Shown here: positions 45,515-55,480 of the stretch, one piece after another
Layout: each line of letters starts with the position of its first letter
Numbering within the stretch: the first letter of the stretch is position 1
DNA from: Simmondsia chinensis
Taxonomy: Eukaryota; Streptophyta; Magnoliopsida; Caryophyllales; Simmondsiaceae
DNA: 64,000 nt
Assembly: GCA_018398585.1 (NCBI GenBank)
Contig: JAGTTD010000010.1
Location: 20,520,005-20,584,004 of the forward strand
Direction: 5' to 3'
Notes under the pieces: generated by a model
Told to the model about the DNA's origin: nothing
Databases searched by the model: none
The model's input: the letters and a program-made list of their open reading frames with translations, nothing else
Position numbers and translations under genes: made by a program

Positions 45515-48130
45515 ATGGTTGATGATAGCTCTTGTCAATCAGTGATGAGTGGTTATTTTGAGGAAATAAAGCTAATATTCAAAGAGGAACGTGAGAGGTT
45601 GTTTCTGGAAATTAGGCTGGCATTCAATCGAGAGTGTCAACAAAATGCGAATCAGCCTTATTCAACTCGTCAGTCTTATTGTGCAGGTGTTCTTGATACA
45701 AACGAGTTTCCGGAGCTAGTGGATAGCGTTACACAGCAAAATTTCAATGTCGAGCAAAAGGAGGAAGTGGAATCTGTTGTTGTTGAAGATGAATTCGACC
45801 ACGACAATGCCGAATTTGATGAACACAAGTTAGACGAATCTGAGTCTGAACAGGATGAACCTTATGAAGACTCTTCACAAGAATTAGAGTACCTTGATGA
45901 TGTTGAGGCACAATTTGACATGCATCCAGATTGGGAATATGATTCACATGTCAAAAGAATGATTAAGAAAGCAAAGTGTAAATCGAAGAGGAGTCTTCTG
46001 AGTGTAGCGTTAAAGGAATTTGAGGGTAAAAAGAAGTTGTCCAAGCCAAAATTGAAGCGTGTGGCTATGTTTTAGCATCAGCAAAAACTAAGTCGAGAGG
46101 CTGACCTTACCGGGGTATGTGCTGGCACACAAGCTACAGATGGCACACAAGGAGTTAAGACTCGAATGGGAGCTGATGGAGGCAATGTAGCTACAACCGT
46201 TCAACCAGAAGTGTCCTATGATGCTGTGGTTGGTGCACAGGAGTTTGTCACGCTTGATCAAGTGAAGGAATTGCTCAATCACTTATAAATATGATCAGAG
46301 GAACGCTGGGTCTCGAGGTTCCAGCAAATGCACTTGGAAAATCAGAAATTGTTTGGTGTTGGTAGTGATGTAATTGATGCTTCGCAAGGATCTTGGAATA
46401 GAGAAATGGAGTGTTCAAATGTACACTCATACGACGACTTGCCTCCCGATCCTGGAGAAGATTTCCAAGTTTATACAAAGCCGAAAAGGGTTGATTCTCT
46501 GTTGAAAAGAGTTAATCAAGCTGCACGAGTACGTTTTAAGGTTCAACAAAGGCGAAGCAAGGTTGTTAAACAAGCAATTGAGTTGTTACAAGTGCATAAC
46601 TGCTGTAACATGCTGAAACCGATTTCAGATCAGCCTAGAAGCTGTCCAGCAGATGTTTTAACTGATGTGTTGGATGTTGGAAGCTTCCTTGATCCGGAAA
46701 GGACTGATTTACAAGAGCTTGGAGGAGTTAAGCATTCATTGCTGCTGTGTGATGTTGATGAATGCAACGAAATTACAAACATTGGTGGAAAAATGTTAGA
46801 GGTCGTGAGTTATTGCCAAGTTAAAGTCCAAGCTGCTTGTGATGATAGGAATTGTACATGTTACAAGCTAAATGATCTGGATAAACTGGAACTGAATGGA
46901 CCTGATCTGGTGCATAAACTGTGTGTGTTGAGGGTGGCCAGCAGTGGTGTTTCGGATTGGAAAAATCATATGCATAAGCTTCAATACTTTCTCAATGTTT
47001 GGATAGAAAAGATTAATGCGACACCAAGGATAAATGTAGCTGAAATTGGAGCGTATATCAGCAGCCCAAGGGGGAGCAGAACATCTCAGATTTTGAAGGA
47101 GTTTTCAGCTGAAATCTGTCCAAAAGACTTCCATCGGGTTTCCATTACAGAGCTTCTGTGTTCTGCAGCAAACCAACAGGTGCATTTAAGAAGCAATCAA
47201 GTTTTGGCTGAGTTGGGTCTGAGATGGTATTGTAAATAGCAATACAAATTTTGGATTAAATCCAAGATGAAGGGATGGCTACTGCATTGTCACGTATTTG
47301 CATTGTGTTTGGCCACCTTGATCAAGAATTGGGTTTATTCTGCTGAGCTTGTGGATCCTGCAGCATTTTTGGTGCAATTGGGAAGCAAACATGGATTTAT
47401 TGAGCATGTCATGAGTTGGGCGAGTAGGTGGTTGTGTGAGTTGAAAAGGTTGGAAAACATTACAGCAGAGCACGATAAATCAGCAAGGCATCAAGTTCCA
47501 GTGGCTAATATGCATTTTCGGCATGCCGATCGGCAAGTTCGGCATGATTTATTACCTCATTTGAGCAGAGTTGTGAAGTATCCAAGTGCAAGTTCTTGTG
47601 ATAAGCCTCCTACTGATCCGGGAAAGGTAGATCATGTTTATAACAAGCTGAAATTCGAGGCTGATTGGGAGAAAAGGGTAAACCGAGCTGCTATCTGTCA
47701 TTACGAGTTGCATCTGGGTTGCATTGCTGCGTTTCTGAGTTCTGCAGCCCAACGTGTGAAGTTGGGAAGTCATCAAGTGTTTGTTGAGTTTAGTCTAAGC
47801 TGGTATTGTGAATGGATGTTTGAACAATACAAATTTTGGATAAGATTCAAAATGAAAGAGTTACAGCTTCAACTTAATGGGATTCCAATGTGTTGGGTTG
47901 CCTTGATCAAGAGTTTGGGCTGTTGGAGCTGCAATGGGAAATGTTTACAAGCCGAATTTGATGCGTGGTTCTCTTGGTTTGAGTTTGGAAGGCCTGCCGA
48001 GATGCCCAAGGACTTCATATGCAGTTTAATTGGGACAAAGATACACAAAATAGGTAATGAAGCTTACTGCATGCATAAACACAGAATTGTATCTGCATTT
48101 GGAAATTTCAGTAGCGAATCTGGGTTTTGA
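45515..48130 (+). pseudogene. Unknown N-family protein in N1 (one frame, four stops)
   Basis: A single frame of about 870 codons starts at ATG 45515 (MVDDSSCQSVMSGYF) and is interrupted only by stops at 46073, 46286, 46292 and 47237. Not recognised. In order it has an N-terminal helical part, a strongly acidic region (VEQKEEVESVVVEDEFDHD), the block MHPDWEYDSHV, and a basic stretch with GKKKLSKPKLKR. A piece resembling the gag N-terminus follows (46139-46288), then two diverged copies of a Trp/Cys-rich module (about 46430-47400 and 47575-48020). No catalytic motif or membrane segment is evident. The long frame without frameshifts implies it was translated in the recent past. It could be a captured host sequence or a rebuilt gag. 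Confidence 0.7.
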
Positions 48131-48510
48131 GCAGGGTTAACTGCAACAAGAGAGGCTTGGAATGTGCTGGAGACATTTGGTTTGATCAGTGTAGACCACC
48201 AGAAGGTTCAACACATCCATACAAGGTCCTTGTGCAGAATAAGCAACATATTAATGATTACTGCTGCGTTACAGAGTTGGTTCAACAGAGGAGGTTCAGC
48301 TGTACAAATGACAGTAAATTTTGCGGTACATTTCTGTTCTTGATCGGCAATAAGTGTGCTCATAGTAGTAGAATTCGGAAATTGCAGCTCTACAGTCAAT
48401 TGCTCCATGTTCAGCTCAAGTTCATCACCCAGACGCTTTCAATTTCAGCTCTTCTTTCCATAGCAGTAAATGTTCTTGAGATTCTCAAATCTTTTCTCGA
48501 TTCTTGAGGA
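48127..48510 (+). pseudogene. 3' tail of N1 frame, ending like a Ty3 pol
   Basis: A second open frame of 126 codons overlaps the end of the main frame and finishes ILKSFLDS at 48507. That ending looks like a shortened version of the LKSQFPSFSS end of W pol, and the same TGAGGACAAG follows. The rest is not recognised. It is best read as the last trace of the Ty3 pol 3' end kept in N1. Confidence 0.5.
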
Positions 48511-48536
48511 CAAGAATGTTCTTAAGGGGAAGGGAA
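48501..48536 (+). promoter_or_regulatory. 3' hairpin and polypurine tract of N1
   Basis: CTTGAG pairs with CTTAAG (one G-T wobble) around the same 12-base centre found in the gag-only element. The run GGGGAAGGGAA then touches the 3' LTR. Confidence 0.78.
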
Positions 48537-48993
48537 TGTTATAAACCGAGGATCTGAGGCACGGACTATGGAGGCTGAGAAGTTGTACTGCTGCTGATAT
48601 GTTGTTCTGCAGCAACTGGGTGCTGCAGGTGACTTACTACTGCTGCTGCATTACTACTGCTGCTGTTAGTTGTTGTGTTGGGCGCCAATATTAATAATTT
48701 GAATATTAGTTAGCATTGGTTCTAGATAATTCTAGATATTTCCTAAGTGGTTTAGTCCTTGCAAGGTTAGATTCAATGTAATAGGCACATACTATGTAAG
48801 TAGTATAAATAAGGGGGTATTAGCTTGCAATCCATAACTTTGATAATGAATTGATCTCATTTGGTTACTTTCTCTACTCTCTCATCTCTTTTCCCTTCTT
48901 ATCTCATCTCAATTCTATATTCTCTTCTCATCTCATACTCTTTCTATCCCAACCAAGGTCGAGGTTCAAGATCAAATCTTTGAAACCTTAACA
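48537..48993 (+). repeat. 3' LTR of N1
   Basis: It is 457 bp with a TATAAATA box at 48804-48811 and GGGCGCCAAT near 48680. About 21 differences from the 5' LTR are counted by eye. Confidence 0.92.
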
Positions 48994-49350
48994 GTAATCA
49001 AGGTTCTTATAAGCATCAGAGTGCTCCTACAAGATCCAAGCCTTTGAGTATGGAAGAGAAGAAGGCTTAGAGGCTATGTTTCAAATGTAATCAATGATAT
49101 TTCTTTGGACACAAGTGTAATCCTAGGCTTCTAATGTCAGCTAGTGGAGCAGACGAAGAAGGGGATACTAAAGAGGAAGAAATGGAAGCTGAATTTACTG
49201 AACAAGAATAAGAATTGCAGGAGGAACTAGGGGATGATGAAATGGAAATCATTGTGAAGGCATTAATAGGGAATGGCTCCCAAAATACTATTAGAATCAA
49301 CGGAGAAGCAGGACCCAAATCTATTTTTATTTTGATAGATAGTGGCAGCA

Positions 49351-49735
49351 TGTTATGATCCTAGATCAAACTTGGATCATAAACTTGAGATGTAAGAGTA
49401 TGGGATGAGAAAGAAGTGAAAGGGATGAGAAATATAGAGAAAATTAGGGTTAAGAGAGAGAATTGGATCAATTTCATTTGAATGAATCCTAAATTACATG
49501 ATTGATGCTTACATATACTCAAAAATCAGACACATATACTCAAAAATCAGACGGCTTGCTTAAAGAAAGTAAAACAAGCTAAAATCCAACTACGAGCAAT
49601 TTTCCCGCCAAAACACAAAACCGGGCTAACCACTTCACCCGATATTTCCGCCACAAACTGAATTTTAATTCAAATGAGAAATTTACATCAAGAATCAACT
49701 AAAAATGCATAAATTCCCTCAAGGTCTTGAAAACA
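49351..49735 (-). repeat. 3' LTR of Y
   Basis: This 385-bp LTR starts TGTTTTCAAGACC and ends GATCATAACA on the minus strand. It carries an exact TTTCCCGCC (49601-49609) and a tandem ACATATACTCAAAAATCAGA doublet near 49510. Next to it the minus-strand purine tract GGAGAGGG precedes the LTR. Confidence 0.85.
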
Positions 49736-50830
49736 CCCTCTCCTCAAAAATCATTCCTACCCCAAGAATGAAGGAGAAGGGAATTGGCTACGTAGAAACA
49801 TCAATTTCTCCCAGTTGGTTGGTGCTGGATCCAAATTGATCCATTGAATCAAGACTTCCTTCTCTACTATGCCATGCTACTGCACCAAACGTGAATCCAA
49901 AACTGCTGCAGCAGCTTGTATCAGAGTTCCGTCGTTTGCTACTTCAAGAGGGTGCCTTGAACACTGCTTCCCTTCTGCCCGGTGCTTTTTTAAAAGAGAT
50001 ACATGAAAAAAAGGATGCACAAAAGAATTAGGTGGTTGCTCCAATCGATAAGCTGCATTGTCCACTTTCTCTAACACCTTGTAAGGACTAAAGAAATGCG
50101 CCCCTAACTTCACATTCTTGCAAATTGCAATAGAGGACTGCCTGTAGGGTTGGAGCTTGAGATACACTAAGTCTCGAACTGCAAATGATCTATCAGAGTG
50201 TCTCTTATCAGCATAAAGCTTCATTCTTGATTGAGCAAGTTCAAGATTGTCCTTTAATTGCTAAATCGGTTGTCTTCTTTGTGAAAGAAGATCGTTAACC
50301 TCTGCCCCATGAGATGTTAACCCTTGTAGCACCATGGAGGAAGGAGTATCGTATTCATATAAGGCCTTAAAGGGAGTGATCCCAATAGCTGAATGAATTT
50401 GAGCGTTATTCCAAAATTTTGCCAATGATAACAAATGCAACCAGTGTTTAAGATAGGTGAAAGTCATGCTTCGAAATTGCTGCTCCACACACTAGTTCAG
50501 CCTCACTGTTTTCTTGTCAGATTGGGGATGATAGGATGAACTGAGAGGAAGAGTAGGGCCCATCAACATGAATAACTCCCTCCAGAACTGACAAGTGAAC
50601 ATTTTGTCCCGATCAGACACAATGGATTGAGGCAATCCATGCAATTTGCAGATGTGATCAAGGAATACCCTTGCCAACTTTTTAGCAGAGATGGGATGAC
50701 TCAAAGCTATGAAGTGTCTAAATTTAGTAAATCGATTCACAATGACACAGATTTCCTTCTTGCCTTCAGCCTTTGGTAAGGCTTCTATGAAATCCATGGT
50801 TTGGTGTTGCCGGGCCCTATCAGGAATTGG
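49736..50830 (-). pseudogene. Integrase core and chromodomain tail, copy 1 (Y/X)
   Basis: The minus strand has MDFIEALPKAEGKKEI (50797), VSDRDKMFTCQFW and SSYHPQSDKKTVRLN, giving the D, D and a damaged E block of the DDE core. The GPY/F-like FSPYKVLEKVDNAAYRL and HPFFHVSLLKKH follow, then a stop-broken chromodomain end (WINLDPAPTNWEKL, LRSQFPS). The stretch just downstream of the zinc domain is where the X and Y copies appear to have recombined. Confidence 0.85.
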
Positions 50831-52288
50831 TAAGGGTTGTAGAAGGCCTGGGTACTAGACGTGCTCAGACTTTGACCTCTGGAAGACATCACAGCTTTGC
50901 ACAAATTCTTCAACCCCTTTCTTAGCTCCGACCCAGCAAAAGTACTGCTTAAGTCTCTTCTGAGTGCCCTCTATACCAGAGTGACTATCCCAAGCAGAAG
51001 AATGAAAAGCCTAAATGATCTGTCCTCTCAAATCCGTTCCCTTTAATTCTAACAGTTCCATTTAAAACAGTGACTTCAGCTTCAGTATTGGATGAATTAC
51101 TCACACTATAGGCTGTAATGCTGTTTGTAACAAATTTGTCTCCTTCGTATGACTTGTAACCCTCCTCCATCAAATTAGGAAAGACATAGGAAATAGCTAA
51201 ACAAGAGCTAGATTCACTTTCTTCTAACCTTCGAGAGAGAGCATCGGCAACAATATTCTCTTTCCCTTTGTCATACTCAATAGAATAACTCAGCCCCAAC
51301 ATCCTCATGAGTCTTTTCCTTAGCACTCTAGTGGTAATCTTTTTTCCTATAATCTATTTCAGGTTCTGGTGCTGAGTCCTAATAATAAAATGATGTCCAT
51401 CAAGGTAATGCCTCCACTTCTACACTGCTAATAGGATGGCTATATATTCCATCTCGTAAATCGATTGTTGTTGATTTCTTATAATGAGACCCTGACTGAG
51501 GAAAGCCACTGACTTATCCTCCTAGGAAAGCATTGCTCCAATTCCTATGTTACTGGCATCAGTTTTTAGTATAAAGGGCTTCCCAAAATTTGGCATAACC
51601 AAAACCGGAGTAGAGCACATAGCTAACTTGAGACCTTCAAATACCTCCTGAGCCAAATTAGACCATAAAAATGCATCCTTCTTCAGAAGATCAGTCAAGG
51701 GCTTGGCCAACACTCCATACCCCCTAATAAACTTTATATAGTACCTAGACAACCCAAGAAAACCCCTCAGCTGCTTGAGGTTTTTAGGAATAGGCCACTC
51801 CTTTAATTCCTGTGTCTTGCTGGGATCTGTGGCTACATCTACTTTAGAGACTATGTGACCCAGGTATTCCACTTGAGTTTGAGCAAAAAAACACTTAGCA
51901 AGCTTAGCATACAACTTATTCTTGTGCATAATCTTAAATACTTGCCTCAAATGCTTGACATGCACTTCCATAGAAGGGCTATAAACCAATATATCGTCGA
52001 AGAATACCAGTAAAAATTTCCTCAAATGCGCTTTGAACACTTGGTTCATCAATGCCTGAAAGGTTGCAGGAGTATTGGTGAAGCTAAAACGCATAACCAC
52101 AAACTCATAATGCTCATGGTGTGTCCTGAAAGTAGTCTTGTGAATGTCTTCATCAACACTTGAATCTGGTGATATCCTTGCCTCAAGTCCAACTTCGAGT
52201 AATGCTGTGAACCATTCAATTCATCAAGCAGGTCATCAAAAATAGGAATGGGAAACTTACCCTTAATGGTGAGGGAGTCAAGGTGCCT
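50831..52288 (-). pseudogene. RT, RNase H and integrase N-terminus, copy 1 (X)
   Basis: RT starts abruptly at the VD of its CVDYR block (52288), fused to a gag N-terminus. It continues with [22 protein letters not shown], the intact active site [12 protein letters not shown] (about 52000), YLGHIVS and LRGFLGLSRYYIKFIRGYG. RNase H shows LKTDASNIGIGAMLS and GKENIVADALSRRL. The integrase HHCC part (50831-51000) is decayed. Stops and shifts lie near 51350-51520 and 52100-52200. Confidence 0.85.
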
Positions 52289-52531
52289 TTAATCCACACA
52301 CAATTTCAGCATTTGTTGGATGTTATCATTTTGTTGTTCAAACTTAACATCCTGCCGATCAAACCTAGCATTCAATTGCTCGAACTTGTCATTCAATTCC
52401 TTGTGGCAATCAGAAGGCGTATTCACACCAGATTCTATCACAATAGTAGCAGTACTTGCACCACCAGCTCCTGATCTGGTTCGCACACCTTCCAACATAT
52501 ATTTTTTTTGTTTTGATTTTTTTATTGCCAA
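52289..52531 (-). pseudogene. gag N-terminus of X, fused to RT
   Basis: It reads MLEGVRTRSGAGGASTATIV then a coiled stretch ending NDNIQQMLKLC, about 78 residues. It then runs straight into the CVD of RT, so an internal deletion removed most of gag, all of protease and the RT N-terminus. The shared residues LC/CVD at the joint suggest short homology. The signature is nearest to that of element A. Confidence 0.85.
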
Positions 52532-52546
52532 GCTCTGATACTAAAT

Positions 52547-52982
52547 TGTTAGCTCCCAAAATCAATTTGGAAGTCTAACCTTGTAGAAGGGAGTTAAAGG
52601 TGAGAGAAGAAGTGAAAGAGATGAGAAAATAGAGAAGGGGATGAGAAATTCAGAATTTTCCCTTAGGAATCAGATTGTATTAATTTTTTGGCTGATCAAT
52701 TACAACCATAAGCTCTAAATTTATACACAATTCGATTCATTGTATCAAGACATTTGCAATTCAGATTTTTACCGCCCAAATGGAGCTTATGCAATTGAAT
52801 TTCCCGCCTGTCAGTAACCGACCTACACAGGTCTTCAGCATGGGAGAATTTAGCTGCATTTTTTGGCCCCCATTTTAATTCCCAGCTGATTTAGAATTGT
52901 TATTACATCATAAGGACTCTAATTAAAAGGTTATACTAAGAAATAAAAATGCATTACAAGTAAAATTTATTAATACATAACA
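52547..52982 (-). repeat. 5' LTR of X
   Basis: This 436-bp LTR starts TGTTATGTATTAAT and ends GGGAGCTAACA on the minus strand. It is the same family as element A's LTR and unlike Y's. It carries an exact TTTCCCGCC (52800-52808). A primer site, TAGTATCAGAGC on the minus strand, lies just inside. Confidence 0.9.
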
Positions 52983-55077
52983 ACCTGGGAACTGGATGTG
53001 CTCAGACTTAGTCCTCTGGCAGACATCATAGCTTTGCACAAATTCTTCAACCCCTTTCTTAGCTCCAACCCTGCAAAAATACTATTTTAGTCTCTAATTA
53101 GTGCCCTCTATACCAGAGTGACCACCCCAAGCAGAAGAATGAAATGCCTAAATGATCTGTCCTCTCAAATTAGTGGAGGTTCCCGCATATATCTTCCCTT
53201 TTATTATGACAATTCCATTGAAAACAGTGACTTCAGCTTCTGCATATGATGAATTACTCGCACTATAGGTTGTAATGCAGTCTGTAGCAAACTTGTCTCC
53301 TTCATATGACTTGTGAACCTCCTCCGTCCAATCTAGTAAGACATAGGAATTAGCTAAACAAGAGCCAGATTCACTTTCTTCCAACCTTCGAGAGAGAGCA
53401 TCAGCAATAATGTTCTCTTTCCCATTGTGATACTCAATAGAATAACTCAGTCCCAACATCCCCATGAGTCCTTTACTCTGCACTCTAGTGGTAATCTTCT
53501 GTTCCATAATTTATTTCAGGCTCCAGTGCTCAGTCTTGATAATAAAATGTTGCCCTTCGAGGTAATGCCTCCACTTTTGCATTGCTAACATGATGGCTAT
53601 GTACTCTATCTCGTAAATTAAGAGTTATTGATTTCTTAGACTGAGACCCTGACTGAGGAAAGCCATTGGCCTATCTTACTGGGAAAGCACTACTCTAATT
53701 AGCATGTTACTGGCATCAATTTCTAGTCAAAAGGGCTTCCCAAAATATAGCATAACTAGAACTGGCGTAGAGCACATAGCTAACTTGAGACCTTCAAATG
53801 CCTCCTAAGCCAAATCAAACCATAAAAACTCATCCTTCTTCAGAAGATCAGTCAAGGGCTTGGCCAACACTCCATACCCCGCAATAAACTTTATATAGTA
53901 CCTAGAAAACCAATAAAAACCCCTCAGCTGCTTGTGGTTTTTAGGAATAGGCCACTCCTTCATTGTCTGTATTTTGCTGGGATCTGTGGCTAAACCTTCT
54001 TTAAAGAATATGTGACCCGGGTATCCCACTTGAGTTTGGGCAAAAGAACACTTAGCAAGTTTAGAATACAACATATTCTTGTGCATAATCTGAAATAGTT
54101 GCCTCAAATGCTTGACATGTACTTCAATGGAAGGGCTATAAACCAATATATCATTGAAAAATACCAGTAAAATTTCCTCATATGCACTTTGAACACTTGG
54201 TTCAGCAATGCCTGAAAGGTTGCAGGAGCATTGGTCATGCCAAAAGGCATAACCACAAACCCATAATGCCCATGGTGTGCCTTGGTTAATATCTTCACCC
54301 AACACTTGAATTTGGTGATATCCTTGCCTCAAATCCAACTTCGAGTAATACTGTGAACCATTCAATTCATCGAGCAGGTCATCAATAACAGGAATGAGAA
54401 ACTTATCCCTAATGGTGAGGGAGTGAAGATGCCTTTAATCCACACAAATTCGAGATAAGCCATCATTCTTCTTGACAAGAATCATTGAAGAAGCAAAAGA
54501 ACTATGACTATGATGAATAAAATTTGTTTGCAATAGCTCTTCAACTTGTCTCTCAGTCTAACTCTTCTGTGAGTGAGGGTAATTATAAGTTCTTAAGTTC
54601 ACAGGATTGGAAAGAGCCTTAAGAGGAATAGCATGATCCAGCATCCTCTTAGGAGGCAAGGTTGATGGTTGTGAAATCACATCTTCAAACTCAAGCAGCA
54701 GCTATCCAATGGAGGGATATGATGTCTTAAGAGCTGCATTAGTACCAGTAGTGATAGAGAACAACTGACCAATCTACTAACACTTTACCTTACTGGCCAG
54801 CTTCTCCATGTGATTCCCTTTCATCATTTGTAACTACCCGTTCTCCACGATATCTTGCAAAACCACCTTCCGCCCTTCTCTTTCAAAAGATACTGATAAC
54901 TGAGCGAAATTAAAGATTAAAGGGCTAATGGTTTTCATCCAGTCAACTCCAAGGACCATGTCACAACCACCTAGCTTAAGTACTCTAAAGTCATACTGTA
55001 ACTGGTGCCCTCGCATTCTACTACAGAATCCCTTGCACTTCATCTGTGCGATCATAGAGTTCCCATTAGCCACCTAG
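52983..55077 (-). pseudogene. Protease, RT, RNase H and integrase N-terminus, copy 2 (Y)
   Basis: The protease C-terminal half (54834-55073) reads MANGNSMIAQMKCKGF and LGGCDMVLGVDWMKT; the catalytic DSG half is deleted at 55077. RT has [17 protein letters not shown] [28 protein letters not shown] and [12 protein letters not shown], so the first catalytic Asp is Asn. RNase H is heavily broken (53500-53800). The GKENIIADALSRRL linker and the start of the integrase zinc domain end at 52983, where X's LTR sits. Confidence 0.85.
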
Positions 55078-55251
55078 CTTAAACAAAGGAAAATAAGCTA
55101 AAATCCAACTGCAAGCAATTTTCCTGCCAAAGCACCAAACCGGACTAACCCCTTTACCCACTATTCCCGTTTTATACTGAATTTGAATTCAAATGAGAAA
55201 TTTATATCAAGAATCAACTAAAAAGGAATAAATTCCTTCGCGACCACGGCT
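55078..55251 (-). repeat. Remnant of Y 5' LTR
   Basis: It aligns with 49567-49720 of the Y 3' LTR, for example AAGCTAAAATCCAACT and GAATTCAAATGAGAAATTTA. The inner half of the LTR, the primer site and gag are missing. The last 15 or so bases before the CAGCA duplication do not match the other LTR's end and are unexplained. Confidence 0.75.
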
Positions 55252-55480
55252 CAGCACTCACAACTTTATTGATCCTAAGGTTGTGGGAATGGTGAGACAT
55301 GAAGTGATTAGGTCAAGTCGTCTAGCGGTGACAGTGGCTGATGGTAATTCAATGCTCACTCAAACCAAATGTCAAGGCTTTAGTTAGAAAATATAGAATC
55401 ATAAGTTTGTGTATGACTTAAGGATTCTTCAATTGGGAGGCTGTGACATGGTTCTCTAAGTTGAATGGATGAAGATTTTC

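Larger units (their letters stand above)
44166..48993 (+). mobile_element. Element N1, complete non-autonomous LTR element with unknown protein
   Basis: It is 4828 bp with LTRs of 456 and 457 bp, perfect GTAAT duplications (44161-44165 and 48994-48998), a primer site, about 0.88 kb of leader, one long decayed reading frame, a 3' hairpin and a purine tract. No gag capsid, zinc knuckle, protease, RT or integrase is present. Its ends match the chromodomain Ty3 elements, so it was probably mobilised by them. N2 is a second copy. LTRs are about 95 percent identical by eye. Confidence 0.9.
42736..49330 (+). pseudogene. gag of element Z, in three pieces
   Basis: It starts at ATG 42736 (MADRVETRANAAANATFA). 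A TAG near 42880 and another at 43108 break the N-terminal coiled part. The capsid core (43150-43406) shows FDGKQ, SWLRRCERYFHFYHVSEAEK and a damaged LCERYG before the solo LTR. It resumes at 43898 with DNFNKVVQTTSIKEYM up to 44165. After N1 it continues at 48999 with the zinc knuckle CFKCNQ-YFFGHKC, where one residue is now a stop, then an acidic linker. The interruptions are mobile elements with target duplications, not introns. Confidence 0.85.
49351..55251 (-). mobile_element. Rearranged Ty3 composite Y with embedded element X
   Basis: It is flanked by CAGCA duplications (49346-49350 and 55252-55256). In minus order it has a fragment of Y 5' LTR (55078-55251), protease, RT, RNase H and integrase N-terminus (52983-55073). 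Next is a complete LTR of a different family plus a gag N-terminus (X, 52289-52982), then a second RT-RNase H-integrase-chromodomain run (49800-52288) and Y 3' LTR (49351-49735). The two pol copies are close relatives. Y's gag and primer site are deleted, and X has lost most of gag, its protease and its 3' LTR. Confidence 0.82.
49290..55480 (+). pseudogene. Protease of element Z, split by Y/X
   Basis: The left half ends FILIDSGS at 49350. The right half resumes at 55257 with THNFIDPKVVGMVRHE, then VTVADGNSM and LGGCDMVL. The insertion cuts directly after the catalytic DSG. Stops follow in the right half, so the protease was decayed as well as split. Confidence 0.85.

Noticed and set aside
42736..49330. 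Spliced host gene with large introns
   Set aside because: The interruptions have TG...CA LTR ends and 5-bp duplications, and the joined parts are retroviral gag.
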